Shown here: positions 34,657 through 49,169 of the stretch, piece after piece
Numbering within the stretch: position 1 is the first letter of the stretch
Layout: every line of letters begins with the position of its first letter
The notes under the pieces: generated by a model
The model's database searches: none
Seen by the model: only the letters and a program-made list of their open reading frames with translations
What the model was told of the DNA's origin: nothing
Made by a program: the position numbers and the translations under genes
Assembly (NCBI GenBank): GCA_014529385.2
Contig: CM043971.1
Coordinates: 60,778,709 to 60,842,708 of the forward strand
DNA from: Adiantum capillus-veneris
Taxonomy: Eukaryota > Streptophyta > Polypodiopsida > Polypodiales > Pteridaceae
Direction: 5' to 3'
Length of the DNA stretch: 64,000 nt

Positions 34657-35601
34657 TGTTGGACGGGGTGACTCACACACCCATGAAGTGCATGCAAACA
34701 CTACGTAGATCAACATAATGTCAATCGAGGACACAGATGACACGATAGTCACACGGAGGAAATCTCTTTAGCTTGTCAAGCTGAGACCATCCTACACATA
34801 CAACACTAAACCACAATCAAGAACCTCACTGCTCTCAACTACACCACCTAGCCACATACACACATACGGAAGGTAACTCACCTAATTATGCCAGATTCGT
34901 ACAAAACTTAAGGAACACCATCCCCTCACTAGGATACACCTGTCCCTAAGCTTCTACACTCAAAACCCTCACTCTAAACCCATATGCGGAAAACGCGTAG
35001 TATGACATAGCTGAATTTTGAAAGTGCTCGAAAGTGAAATTTATGAGTACCTATTGGTAGCTTATGTCGCCACGATTCTATAGACTACTAGCACGCAGAA
35101 AACAGACATAGTTTGATACACTTACGACCACAAATAGCTCGTAGATGCGTCGGCGTGTGCGCTTCGTCTCGCATGGAATGCTTGGCGTTGTCGCGTAGCT
35201 CTCCTCGAGCCTACAGCAATGGTGCAGTCGGATCTCCAATGTGTTGAGTGAGCTAGGCGTAGCAAGAGGATAAAGCTCACGCTTACTCTCTTTCTCTCTC
35301 ACACACAATAGACGGCAGCGCTAAAGTTTTGATTATGATAAAAGTCCTTTTTTTACAAAATGACCTAGGTACCTTATATACTAAGGTAACCTTAAGTTTA
35401 ACCAAAAATGGGGTTGAAAGGGTCAAATGGCTTTGTATTTACAATCTGGAAGTGCCATTGCACCCCGGCTTCTGAAACTAGAATAACTACTCATTACAAA
35501 TGACGTTTATAGCCATAAGCCGCAGCATTTCATAACTCGCAAAAGATAAGACTTTGGTACGAAAGTTGAGTTATGATGTTTTGTTGACCCAGCGGTCAAC
35601 A
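34657..35601 (-). repeat. E1 5' LTR (copy B), 945 bp
   Basis: Starts TGTTGGACGGGG and ends CAGCGGTCAACA on the plus strand. It aligns fully with copy A (14493-15453); a short stretch present in A near 14645 (CTCTGGAAGGC) is missing. The primer site adjoins its left edge and the target duplicate ATCTA its right edge. Confidence 0.92.
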
Positions 35602-38892
<3,291 letters not shown>

Positions 38893-38939
38893 ATGCATGC
38901 AACCGTTCTCCCGCCTCCTCCATGGCTCCTCCGCCTTGA

Positions 38940-39100
38940 GCTCTGATACCAGTGAAAGGACAAGGGAACTGGACCATGCTCATCACCACCCAGCCATGCC
39001 CTATATAGACCCTTGGCCTGCTAAATATAGGGACCCCCTTGACTGCATGTCCGTCCTGGCCCTTGGTCGTGCTTGGTCCTACCCTTGGCATGACACTACA
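38940..39100 (-). repeat. 148-bp LTR with adjoining tRNA-iMet primer site
   Basis: The plus strand at 38940-38951 reads GCTCTGATACCA, the complement of the tRNA-iMet primer site TGGTATCAGAGC. One base further begins a 148-bp segment (38953-39100), TGAAAGG...ACACTACA, which on the minus strand has proper LTR tips TGTAGTG...CTTTCA. It therefore looks like the 5' LTR of a minus-strand element. No partner LTR or coding region follows to the left, and a related fragment lies at 12562. The LTR is short enough for a TRIM/SMART-class or small copia element. Confidence 0.65.
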
Positions 39101-39456
39101 CAGGGAAAAATTAGAGAAGCAACAACAACAACAAGAAGAAAGAGAGTTGTAAGAACCAAAAGCTTAGCAAGAAGAAGAAAGAGAGCAAGACCCAAAAGCT
39201 TAGCAAACAGACACTGGGCAAAAGCAAGTTTACAAGTGCACTAAACCATGATCTTATCCAGAGTAGGAGGCTCTCTACAATTTTGTAACATTATGAGGGA
39301 ATTTCATAAATTTCCTTTCCAATGTTTGTAACTATTCTGACATTCACTTCAAGTAGTAATGATAAGATCCTGTTTGAAGACAATACTATGTGTATTGTTG
39401 GCATGCTTTTTTGTCTTCTAAACATTGAATTTGTATACATTATCGTTGGAGATCAG
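39101..39456. other. Short spacer, nothing recognised
   Basis: A-rich, with two imperfect copies of AAGAAGAAAGAGAG plus CAAAAGCTTAGCAA (39131-39205). No domain visible. Confidence 0.5.
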
Positions 39457-40435
39457 CAAAGGTATGCTACTTAGTGTAATGTTTTTGTTGGTTAGGAGAT
39501 TGTTTATACTAACTAGCAAAAACATTATGTTAATTAGCATATCATGTATGCTAATTAGCATACCTACAATAGCTAATTAGAATACATTCTAATTAGCATA
39601 CTGCACATTTATGTTTGTGCTAACTTCCACTCACAGCATACCATAGTATGCTTATTAGCATATACAATATACAAGAAGCTGCCATGTTTTCTCCTTGAAA
39701 CCATCAATGGTATTCTAATTAGCATACTGTCTATGCCAACATGCATAAACAATATGCTAATTATCATACTGTCTATGCCAACATGCATAAATAGTATGTT
39801 AAATTAGCATACTGTCTACACCAACATGCATAAATAGTATGCAAATTAGCATACTCTCTATGCCAACATGCATAAATAGTATATTAATTAGCATAATTTC
39901 TATGCTAATTGGAATAAACAGTATGCTAGTTAGCATGCATGGTATGCTAATTAGCATTCCTTCAATTAGCATATTGTTTATGACAATTAGCATTCCTTCA
40001 ATTAGTATACAGTGGATTTTTGTTTTTGTTAATTTCCACTCATAGCATAGTATGCTAATTAGCATACACAATATATAGAAAGCTGCCATCCCTTCTTGAA
40101 ACTAGCATACAATATGCTAATTAGCATACATGGTATGCTTATTGACATACACAATATATAGAGAGCTGTTATATCTTCTCCTTAAGACCAGCAAAGGTAT
40201 GCTAGTTAGCATATTGTCTATGCCTACTGGCATTGAAAATATGCTAATTAGCATACCTTCAATCGACATACTGTACATTTTTGTTTTTGCTAACTTCCAA
40301 TCAGTATAGTATGATAATTAGAATACATTGTATACAGAAATTTTCCATTCCTTCTCCTTGAAACCAGCCAAACTATGCTAATTAGCATACCCACAGAATG
40401 TCAAGTGGCATAAACAATATGCTAATTAGCATACA
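39457..40435. repeat. Palindromic satellite block 2
   Basis: Same GTATGCTAATTAGCATAC family as block 1, but organised at a higher order: sets of palindromes alternate with two conserved spacers, one like TTTTTGTTTTTGCTAACTTCCACTC (for example 39610, 40020, 40270) and one like CTTCTCCTTGAAACCAGCAAAGG (39680, 40170, 40345). The block stops at 40435 because the copia element starts there, and it resumes as block 3 at 57264. Confidence 0.9.
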
Positions 40436-40669
40436 TGTAGAGTGTGCAAGTGATGGAGCAGGTAGGAAAGAAGACTACGCACACACACTAACACACATCC
40501 AGAGACACACACACACACATAATCACTACCCTGCAATAGACATTCAATGTGCTACTCTTACTCATCTTCTTTTTGAACTATTATCCAAAGTATATTACAA
40601 CATAGTATAGTCAGTGTCCGGCCGCCCATAACACAACGGCCATATTCTTTAACATCATATTCTTTAGCA
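40436..40669 (-). repeat. Copia 3' LTR, 234 bp
   Basis: Begins TGTAGAGTGTGC and ends CATATTCTTTAGCA on the plus strand. It aligns with 57017-57263, the main difference being the shorter CA repeat. The inner flank, GAGAGGGAG on the coding strand (40670-40678), is the polypurine tract. Confidence 0.92.
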
Positions 40670-40678
40670 CTCCCTCTC

Positions 40679-40855
40679 AAGCTCAGAATGAGCTTCTATA
40701 TGATGGATTCCCAATGCTTCACGAAAGTAGCAAAACTTCTCCTTTCCAAGAGCTTTTGTAAATATATCCGCAACTTGATCATTTGTCTTCACATACACCA
40801 AATCGATCTCACCTGCCAAAAAATTTTCTCTAATGAAGTGATAATGTACCTCAAT
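40679..40855 (-). pseudogene. Copia RNase H C-terminal end (right part of a split gene)
   Basis: Coding strand reads HYHFIRENFLAGEIDLVYVK and QVADIFTKALGKEKF, the hallmark copia RNase H tail (QxADIxTKxL). It ends close to the polypurine tract, as expected. Its upstream part continues at 52389 across the chromovirus insertion; the five bases TCAAT (40851-40855) are repeated at 52384-52388. It had been part of a continuous frame before the insertion. Confidence 0.93.
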
Positions 40856-41635
40856 TGTAAGGTCTCTACTTTCAAATTTCACACAAGTTCTATTACGCAT
40901 TTGAAATTTTTTAACCATTACTCATTATTTAAGATATTCGAGTTCATATTATGAATCGTAGGTTGAAAAAACCTAGAATTTAAAATTTACGCTACAAAAT
41001 TCTGACATGTTTAGCTATATGAATCAATAACTAACTTATTGCAAGACTTATTTACTGATTGTAGAATTTTTCTTTATTACTGTAAAGTTAATATAAGACT
41101 GTAAAGTTTAACTTAAAAATGTAAAGTATATTATCATTAAGGAAATAACTAAAATAATTATGAAGACAAAAGAATACACAGGGATGACAAATGAAGGCAC
41201 ATGGACTCACTTGGACTCACATAGAAGGGGACAAAGTGGGACACACTGTCACATGAAAAGGAGAGGCTATTCTTGACTAATCTTAATGAGGGGGACCTAT
41301 GTGGCCTTATCTTTTGATGATAATGACAAAGTGGTCAAGCTGATGGGTACCACAAGGGTACCAAAAAAGAGGGTATGATTTTTTTGGGGAAAGAAAAAAA
41401 AATTATTTTTTTTAGAAAAAAATAAATTTTTTTTTGAGAAAAAAAGTTGGACGTTTTCTTTTCTGCTATAACTAGAGCATCCATGCTCACACTTTAGACA
41501 TAGATATTGCCTCTATAGTGCTCACGAAGCTGCCACTTCTCTTAGAGAGAAGGCGTCCACAAACCACTAAGAGAGCAAAAACTCTAGTGGACTAAAAAAG
41601 TGCATATTAATTAAGCATTCAATTAACTTTAGGAA

Positions 41636-42410
41636 TGATGTATGTGTGCTATCTCTTACTTTAATCTCTCTAATAGATTAGTAAGATTCAATTAGCTATG
41701 TGTGTGTGTGTGTGTGTTTATCTCTTACTCTAATCTCTCTAATAGATTAGTAAGAATCAATTAGCTATGTGTGTGTCTGCTATCTCTTACTCTAATCTCT
41801 ATAATAGATTAGTAAGATTCAATTAGCTATGTGTGTGTGTGTGTTATCTCTTACTCTAATCTCTCTAATAGATTAGTAAGAATCAATTAGCTATGTGTGT
41901 GTGTGCTATCTCTTACTCTAATCTCTCTAATAGATTAGTAAGATTCAATTAGCTATGTGTATGTGTATTTATCTCTTACTCTAATCTCTCTACTAGATTA
42001 GTAAGATTCAATTAGTTTTAAGAAGGATATGTGTGTATGTGTGCTATCTCTTACTCTAATCTCTCTAATAGATTGGTGAGATTCAATTAGCTTTAGAAAA
42101 GGATGTGTGTGTGTTCTCTTTTACTCTAATCTTTCTAATGGAATAGTAAGATTCAATTAACTTTAGAAAAGATGTGTGTATATATTTTCTCTTAGAAAAG
42201 GATGTGTGTGTGTTCTCTTTTACTCTAATTTCCTAATGGATTAGTAAGATTCAATTAACTTTAGAAAAGATGTGTGTGTATGTTTTCTCTTAGAAAAGAA
42301 TGTGTGTGTGTTCTCTTTTACTCTAATCTTCTAATGGATTAGTAAGATTCAATTAACTTTAGAAAAGATGTGTGTATATGTTTTCTCTTACTCTAATCTC
42401 TCTAAGTATA
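41636..42410. repeat. Tandem repeat of about 62-66 bp in the chromovirus 5' LTR
   Basis: About ten units of CTCTTACTCTAATCTCTCTA, then ATAGATTAGTAAGATTCAAT, then a variable (GT)n spacer. Each unit contains CTTACTCTAATC and, 9 bp on, GATTAGTAAG, which are nearly complementary, so each transcript unit could form a hairpin. The array lies downstream of the TATA box and should be within the transcribed leader. The 3' LTR has the matching array at about 49906-50695. Confidence 0.9.
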
Positions 42411-42858
42411 CCTACTCTCTCTAGTTAGTACATCTTCACTATTAACTTATGCATAGTTAATTGAAAGTTAATACATAAGAGAACTCATCATATTCTTATT
42501 ATACATGATGAAATTCTCATTCACCAATTTTATTGTCAATTAGATTAAGTAGAATTTTGAATAATACTAAAAATTGATTTAGTTGAAGTATAGAAATTGA
42601 AGTTAGAATTGGATTAGAAATGTGAAGCATAACAGTAATGTATTCCTAAACTTTCACTCATAGTTGACACATTTTATTTTTGATTAATTGCGATTATTAA
42701 ATATTTGATGTATAGAAATTAGATGTAAAACAACAACAATAAGTGTGAATCCGAGTTGGCAAGGGTTCAAATAACAGACTCTCTTTGGAAACAAGAGATT
42801 ACTAGGAAAATTGACCAATTTAAAGTTCTAAGTGTATAACATAAGTGTAGTACAAAAA

Positions 42859-42982
42859 ATGGCTCCAAAGCGTGCTTGAACCCAAGGCGCTAATGATCAT
42901 GAATCTGGTACAAGTAACGGTGGAACCCCCTGCGGAACATGATATGTCTCCACCAATCGGACCAATCATAGCTATGGTACAG
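42859..42982 (+). pseudogene. Candidate gag exon 1 in the 5' LTR (decayed copy)
   Basis: ATG at 42859 opens MAPKRA, then a TGA where the 3' LTR copy has a glutamine codon, and an extra C near 42927 shifts the frame. The segment ends CAG followed by GTTAGTATTG, a good plant splice donor. The intact copy is at 51176-51298. Before decay it would have supplied the N-terminal part of Gag by splicing to 44881. Confidence 0.6.
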
Positions 42983-44069
42983 GTTAGTATTGCAGTTTCA
43001 AGTTATGCATCAATGCATATGCGAGACCATAGGAATATATTATTTACCTTATGAAAATAAAACACAGACCGAAACCACGGGGCTTAACCCCAAGAAATTC
43101 GTCATATGTTTGACAAGTAGGAAAGATTGTCTGGTTAAACTGGTTCCTATAGGAAAGAATGTTTGTCCAAAACCTTCGGTATGGTTTCTCTCAAGTCTCT
43201 CTACTTATTAGCGCTGGTATTATGTGGCAGTTACCGAGGCGTGAGATGACGCCCAAGATGGCACCGCTGATGCTATGGTGGGAGTACACCCAAATTAGCT
43301 CAGCTAGATACAATAGTTTTGTTTTGCCGTGGCGTGAGGATGACGCCCAGATTGGCACCGTTGTTGCTGTGACGGGAGTACGTCCAGATTAGCACAACGA
43401 GTACTTGTCGAGCGGTATGGGACGCTCATGAGGACAAGGATTTTTGTAAATAATGTATATACCGATTGGACATAATAGTGCCAGTAGAGATTCTTGAGTG
43501 AACCTAATCCAAGGGTTGTTGGTTTAAAATTGGACAACTTCTTGTTTGACTATTGTTTGTAATACTGTTTGAAGGGCTGTTTTAACGAACTAGTATCATA
43601 AATAAAGTAAAGGAACATGTATGTTTAAACAGTGTGGTAGTAATTAGATAACAAAAGAAGGGTGAGTGTGGTGTGGAAAGTGGGAGAATGATACCCTGAC
43701 GGTATCATTCTATGGACGGGTGGACCCAATGGATCGGGTAACTTTCTAACGCTAGAAATTGTTTTTTTTAAGTCATAAATCTTAAAAGAGACAAACCTTG
43801 GCGGCTATGCTTCTGAAACATGGGGAAAAAAGTGCACAGGTTTGTCACTCTAAGATTTATACTTTTAGGTATAATTGACTATAGATAGTTTTTAGATAGG
43901 GTTATAGTGGTCACGCTCTGCCATAGGGAGATAGGACCAATCCTTCACTAACGGTTCATGCCCGTGGCTACGTAGTAGCTAAGGCAATGTCCGTTGGTTT
44001 TTCTTTTTCAGAATTGGAGACCTGTCAAAGGTACTCCTCTCCTCTCAAAAAGGGACAGGGACCTCACAC

Positions 44070-44082
44070 TGGTATCAGAGCC
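44070..44082 (+). other. Chromovirus primer binding site (tRNA-iMet)
   Basis: TGGTATCAGAGCC, one base after the 5' LTR end CA. This is the standard initiator-methionine primer site of plant gypsy and copia elements, and it fixes the plus-strand polarity. Confidence 0.95.
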
Positions 44083-44431
44083 TAGGTTGAATCTTGGGGA
44101 GATTTTTTAGATTGATGTTTGGATATTGAAGGATACGAATGTTTGAAATAATAGAAGAACCTAGAAAAATTGATTTGAATTTTTATATGGTATTGAAGAC
44201 TGAACTTTCCTGATACAGGAAAATGTTCATTCAGCCTACCAGAAATTCCAGGTGTTCACCATCATGTTTGAAAATACATGCGAATCACCAAATTATCAGT
44301 TTCAAAAAAGGGTGATGATGATTTTGGATAGGGTGTTTGCACCACCTATTCCAAGGGTGCATAGAGGATGGGGCATCAACTGAAGTCCATCTCGAGGAAT
44401 CTATACCATCGATGCTGACAAGATATGGTGC

Positions 44432-44704
44432 ATGGATACCAACCTTAAGAAAATTCGATGGGAAGAGGAGTTAAAAGTCATCGAAGTGTATGTTTTCATT
44501 GGTACTAAGAATCTGGATGCTACCATTACCTTGGGAGGAGAAAAGATATCTCAGACTCAATGGCTCTATAACCAAGTTACAAAAGTTATCCATGGTGGTA
44601 GGATTCGACCCATATGTGTATCTCGTAGCTTTCAAGGGTCAAAAGAAACTTATTATTTTGATCCTTTAGCCTATCCTTTTGTAGTCACTAAACTCAAAAT
44701 ATAG
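44432..44704 (+). CDS. Unrecognised 90-codon frame in the chromovirus leader
   Basis: An intact ATG-started frame between primer site and gag. It reads MDTNLKKIRWEEELKVIEVY at the start and has a protein-like composition (alternating hydrophobic and charged residues, SQTQWLYNQVTKVIHGG, ending in YPFVVTKLKI). The frame is open upstream of the ATG as well, back to about 44383. I do not recognise the family. It lies within the proposed gag intron and is not in phase with gag. It could be a captured host fragment, a chance frame, or an older element part. Confidence 0.35.
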   Translation: MDTNLKKIRWEEELKVIEVYVFIGTKNLDATITLGGEKISQTQWLYNQVTKVIHGGRIRPICVSRSFQGSKETYYFDPLAYPFVVTKLKI

Positions 44705-44880
44705 AGACATTACAATCCTTGTACCTAAAGACTACCAACCTTGGTAGCAAATAATGTGTATATAAATAAAGTTTGGATTAATATTAGCTTTTGTTTGTAT
44801 TATTGTCTGATCAAGTCTTGCCTTAAAGTGGATTAAAGTTAGAGTATCCAATAAAGTTTCACTTAATCTATATTGCACAG

Positions 44881-47352
44881 AGTGTGGTGTACACATCTCT
44901 TCAAGAGAAAAAGCTACTTCTCAATCAAGCTAAACTTCCCTCTTTCAAAGGGGAAGGAGCCCTAGTTGAGCGCGATGCAGAAGTGTGGCTCGAAGAGATG
45001 GAGGATTATTTTGCTGCTGCTGGTACTACTCTCGATAACCAAGCAATGTTGGCTATGTTTCGTCTCACGGGGGATGCCAAGCTTTGGTGGAAACAACACT
45101 GCAAAGATAATCAAGTAGCTCAAAACACCCAAACTTGGGAAGACATTAAGTATGATGTCAAAGGACGTTATCTTCCACCTGCACACGAATCCCTTAAGAT
45201 GAATGAATTCTTCAACTTACCTCAGTTTCATCTTACAATGGAAGAGTACTACTCCAAATTTGTAACTCTTAGGCGCTATGCTCCGCCAATGACCCGAGAT
45301 CAACAAGTAGCCCGTTTCTGCCAAGGGCTAAATGCTCCTTTAAATACTCGTCTAGAAGCCATGAGGCCTGTAAATTTGCAAGATGCTCTTTTAAGAGCTA
45401 AACCCTTAGCTAAAGAGATGTCAAACTCTCAAAGGGTACGAAATGAAAATTTAAGGAATACTGGAAGGAGAGGACGGCCTATGATGTGGAACCAAAGGCA
45501 AGTTCACCCAGTTCACCAAACTCATCCAATAGTTTTAGATTCAACAAATGGAGCTCAAAATGCAGATCTTAGATGCTATGAATGCAACGAGCTAGGATAT
45601 TTCAGGAATGTATGTCCTAGGCGAGTCTCCAAAACAAATACACCTAATCGAGCTAGAGGACGAGGCCAAATAATAAATCGTGGAGGAAGAAATGGAGGAC
45701 GAGGTCGAGGGCGTGGAATGGATGCCAGAGTGAATGCTATCATAGGAGAACCAATATTGGGAGAAGAACAAGAGGAAAGAGCAACTCTACATGCTGCAAT
45801 TGATAACCCAAGAGCAAGACAACAATATGCGATCATTCAAACACCTGCAAATCACCAAGGTGAAAAAATTGAGCTTCTTATTGATTGTGGTAGTACTCAT
45901 TCTTTCTTGTCGCCTAAATGTTTAAGGAGGTTAGGACTTAATCAACACCCTGCAAGAAAGATGAGAGTTGAATTAGCCAATGGAAAGGAGGTGTTATCGC
46001 AGTACACTGTGGGAAAAATAGATTTCAAGTTGGGAGAATACTCTACTTCTGCTACTTTTCAAACCTTACCCATAGGAATCTATGACGGAATTCTTGGAAT
46101 GGATTGGTTAGCCAGTCATAATGCCAATATCCATTGTGCCCAAGAAAGTGTTACTTTTGTGGACAACCAAGGTCAAGAAGTCACTATTCAAGGCCAGAAT
46201 GGACGACCAAAAGCTTACTTGGTCAAAGCTAATCGTCTTTTGAAAGGGTTACGCAAGGGTCAACAAATTTTTGTAGTCAAGCTAAACAAAGTAGAAAAAT
46301 CTTCTTCCAACCCTGAACCAATGTGGCTAGAAGAATTTTCGGATGTTTTCCCCGCTGAACTTTCTGAACTACCACCACCTAGGGAGGTAGACCATGAAAT
46401 CAAAATTTTTCCAGGTAGTGAAACAGTCTCAAGAGAGCCGTACAAGATGTCACTTCCAGAGGCTATAGAACTCAAGGAGCATCTCAAGCAGTTGATTGAG
46501 CAAGGGTTTATCCGACCTAGTACATCTCCATGGGGTGCACCTATTCTCTTCCAAAAGAAAAAGGATGGTTCTCTTCGACTTTGCATAGATTATAGGGGCT
46601 TAAATCAGGTTACCACCAAGAATAAATATCCAATTCCTCGTATTGATGAAATGTTGGACAGATTAAATGGAGCCAAAATATTCACAAAGATCGATCTTAG
46701 ATCTGGCTATCATCAAATTCGAATCCAGGAGGCTGATATCTCCAAAACAGCTCTCAACACTCGTTATGGTCATTACGAATTTACAGTGATGGCTTTCAGA
46801 CTTACGAATGCTCCTGCAACTTTCAATCGTCTGATACACGATATCTTTAGAGAATTCTTGGACGATTTTGTCCTTGTATTCTTTGACGATATCTTAATTT
46901 ATTCCAAATCAGAGGAAGAGCATGAAGGACGTGTTAGGAAAGTGTTAGAGCTTTTACGCCAAAATAAGTTGTATGCAAAGAAGAGCAAATGTACCTTCTT
47001 TACCCCTAAGGTCTGTTACTTAGGGTTTATCATTTCACCTGAAGGAGTCTCTGTTGACTCTGATAAAGTCAAAGATATTGTGGAATGGCCTCAACCCACT
47101 TCACAAACCGAAGTTAGAGGGTTCTTAGGTATCACAGGGTTGTACAGGATCTTTGTAAAGGACTATGATCTTAAAGCTGCACCACTAACCGACTTGCTAA
47201 AGAAAGGAGCTCCGGTACTTTGGGAAGAAAAACATGAATCTTGCTTCAAACAGCTTAAGGAGTATCTTGCTTCAGAACCTCTCTTAAAACTTCCAGACTT
47301 CACCCAAGAATTCGAGGTGATCACAGATGCTAGTAACCTTGCATTAAGATGA
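44881..47352 (+). pseudogene. Chromovirus gag-protease-RT (open from 44881 to the first stop)
   Basis: One open frame of about 822 codons. Gag domain: [60 protein letters not shown]. Knuckle: [14 protein letters not shown], in which the zinc-binding His is Tyr (CX2CX4YX4C). Protease: [15 protein letters not shown] and [54 protein letters not shown] (normally [12 protein letters not shown]) and the catalytic [10 protein letters not shown]. There is no ATG upstream of the gag domain before a stop at 44824; the region 44861-44880 (ending TATTGCACAG) looks like a splice acceptor. The frame ends at TGA 47350-47352 in RNase H. Confidence 0.93.
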
Positions 47353-49140
47353 GTCCTTACTCAAGAAGGAAGGCCTGTAGCTTATACTTCTCGGAAGCGT
47401 AGAATTCATAAAGTGAATTATGCTACACATGATTTAGAATTGCTAGCAGTTATTCACGCTCTCAAGCTATGGAGACATTATCTATTGGGACGTAAATTTC
47501 AATTGGTAACAGATCACAAGAGCCTTAAGTGGATTTTTACCCAACCTAACCTTAACATGAGACAGAGGAGATGGATAGAGCTCATGCACGAATATGATTT
47601 TGATATTAAATTTAGACCACGTAAGGATAATGTTGTGGCAGATGCCCTAAGCCGTAAATCTTTTCTGGGGGAAATTTCCATGGCTAACAATCCTATTTTA
47701 GATAAGGTCTCGGGTGCTGCTGTCAGATATGAAGACTACTAGATGCTTGCTAGTATCCTACGTGAAGAGAGGGTATCATCAAATCAGCCTAAACCTATAC
47801 ATTATTCCTTAGAAGATGGGAAAATTTACTATAGGAATTGACTATGCATACCTAAGGATTCTACCCTAAGGAATGCTATCCTATATGAAGCACATGATGG
47901 CCAAACTTCAGGATATCCAGGTTATGCCAAAACCATCAATGCAATTCGCAAAAGTTACTATTGGCAAGGTATGAAGGGTGATGTCCTTCGCTATGTCAAG
48001 CAGTGTTTTTCTTGTCAAAGGGTTAAGGCAGAGAGACTAAAGATGCCAGGTAAATTACATCCTTTAGATATTCCCCAAATGAAATGGGAATGTATTAGCA
48101 TGGACTTTATCACAGGGTTTCCTTCTGTCCAAGCTGGCTATGATTCAATCATGGTCATAGTCGACTTGCTTACTAAAGTGGCTCACTTAATCCCAGTCAA
48201 GACAACCTTTACAACTTCAGATATTGCTCATTTGTTTGTGAAGGAGGTTTTCAAAATTCATGGTTTACCCAAGAGGATTGTCAGTGACCGTGATGCCAAG
48301 TTTACTTCAAAGTTTTGGGTATCATTGTTTCAAGCTATTGGAACCCAGTTATGTTTTAGTACTTCTTATCATCCTCAAACTGATGGCCAAACTGAAAGAG
48401 TTAATCAAGTAATTGAAGACATCCTCAGAGCCTACTGCAATAGAGAACCTCGCAAGTGGATTCAATACCTACCCTTGGTAAAGTATGCATACAGTTCCTC
48501 TACTCATAGAAGTATTGGAATGACACCTTTTAATGCTCTTTATGGTCAAGAATGTTTATCACCTCTTAACTTTTCTGACCCCACTATAAGGGTAGAAGCC
48601 TCAAAGAAAATGCTTGAAGAAATAGAAGCTCAAACCAAAGCTATTCGAAGGGATATTCAAGCGGCTCAAGATCGACAAAAGAAGTACGCCAACTTAAAAA
48701 GATCTGATCGGATTTTCAATGAAGGTGACAAAGTTTTCTTACGAGTAAAACCCGAAAAGAGCAATCTATCTCTCGGAAGGTATAAGAAGCTTAGTTACCG
48801 ATATTGTGGACCTTACAAAATAATCAAGGTTGTAAGTGATCAAGCTTATAGACTAAAACTCCCTTCTCATCTCAAAGTGCATGATGTATTTTATGTAAGT
48901 CTGTTAAAACCTTATGTATATAACCCTGACCATGTCCTTGATGATGAGCAAATCATTTTACCTGCTCAAGATGTTCTACAACTCCAACCTGATACTATCC
49001 TAGAAACTCGAGAGAGAAAGATTAGGAATAGATCCATCAAAGAACATCTTATCTTATGGAAGGATTTCCCTATAGAAGATGCTACTTGGGAAGATGAGAC
49101 ATCCCTTTTTAAGGATTATCCTTCACTGTTTTTGAGATGA
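47353..49140 (+). pseudogene. Chromovirus RNase H, integrase and chromodomain
   Basis: Continues the gag-pol frame without a phase change, but with two further stops, TAG at 47740 and TGA at 47839. RNase H: HDLELLAVIHALKLWRHYLL, FQLVTDHKSLKWIF, ADALSRK. Integrase zinc site: ILYEAHDG..GYPGYAKT with the second His replaced by Tyr, and CFSCQRVK. Core: SMDFITGFP, IVSDRDAKFTSKFW, QTERVNQVIED, so the three catalytic acids are present. After the GPY/F-like part (YCGPYKIIKVVSDQAYRLKL) comes a chromodomain-like tail, ILETRERKIRNRSIKEHLIL to WKDFPIEDATWEDE, which is thought to steer insertion to certain chromatin. Confidence 0.94.
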
Positions 49141-49158
49141 GGGCATCTCAAATTCTAA

Positions 49159-49169
49159 GTTGGGAAGAT
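49159..49169 (+). other. Chromovirus polypurine tract
   Basis: AGTTGGGAAGAT directly precedes the 3' LTR start TGTAAGG, in the plus-strand primer position. It is shorter and less pure than the tract of E1. Confidence 0.6.

Larger units (their letters stand above)
40856..44068 (+). repeat. Chromovirus 5' LTR, 3213 bp
   Basis: Starts TGTAAGGTCTC and ends GGGACCTCACA, directly followed by C and the primer site. Parts in order: U3 (to about 41490), a TATA-like box damaged to TATAACTAG at 41467, a tandem-repeat region (41636-42410), a short coding exon (42859-42982), and a terminal U5-like part. The length fits Tekay/Del chromoviruses, which have unusually long LTRs. Confidence 0.95.
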
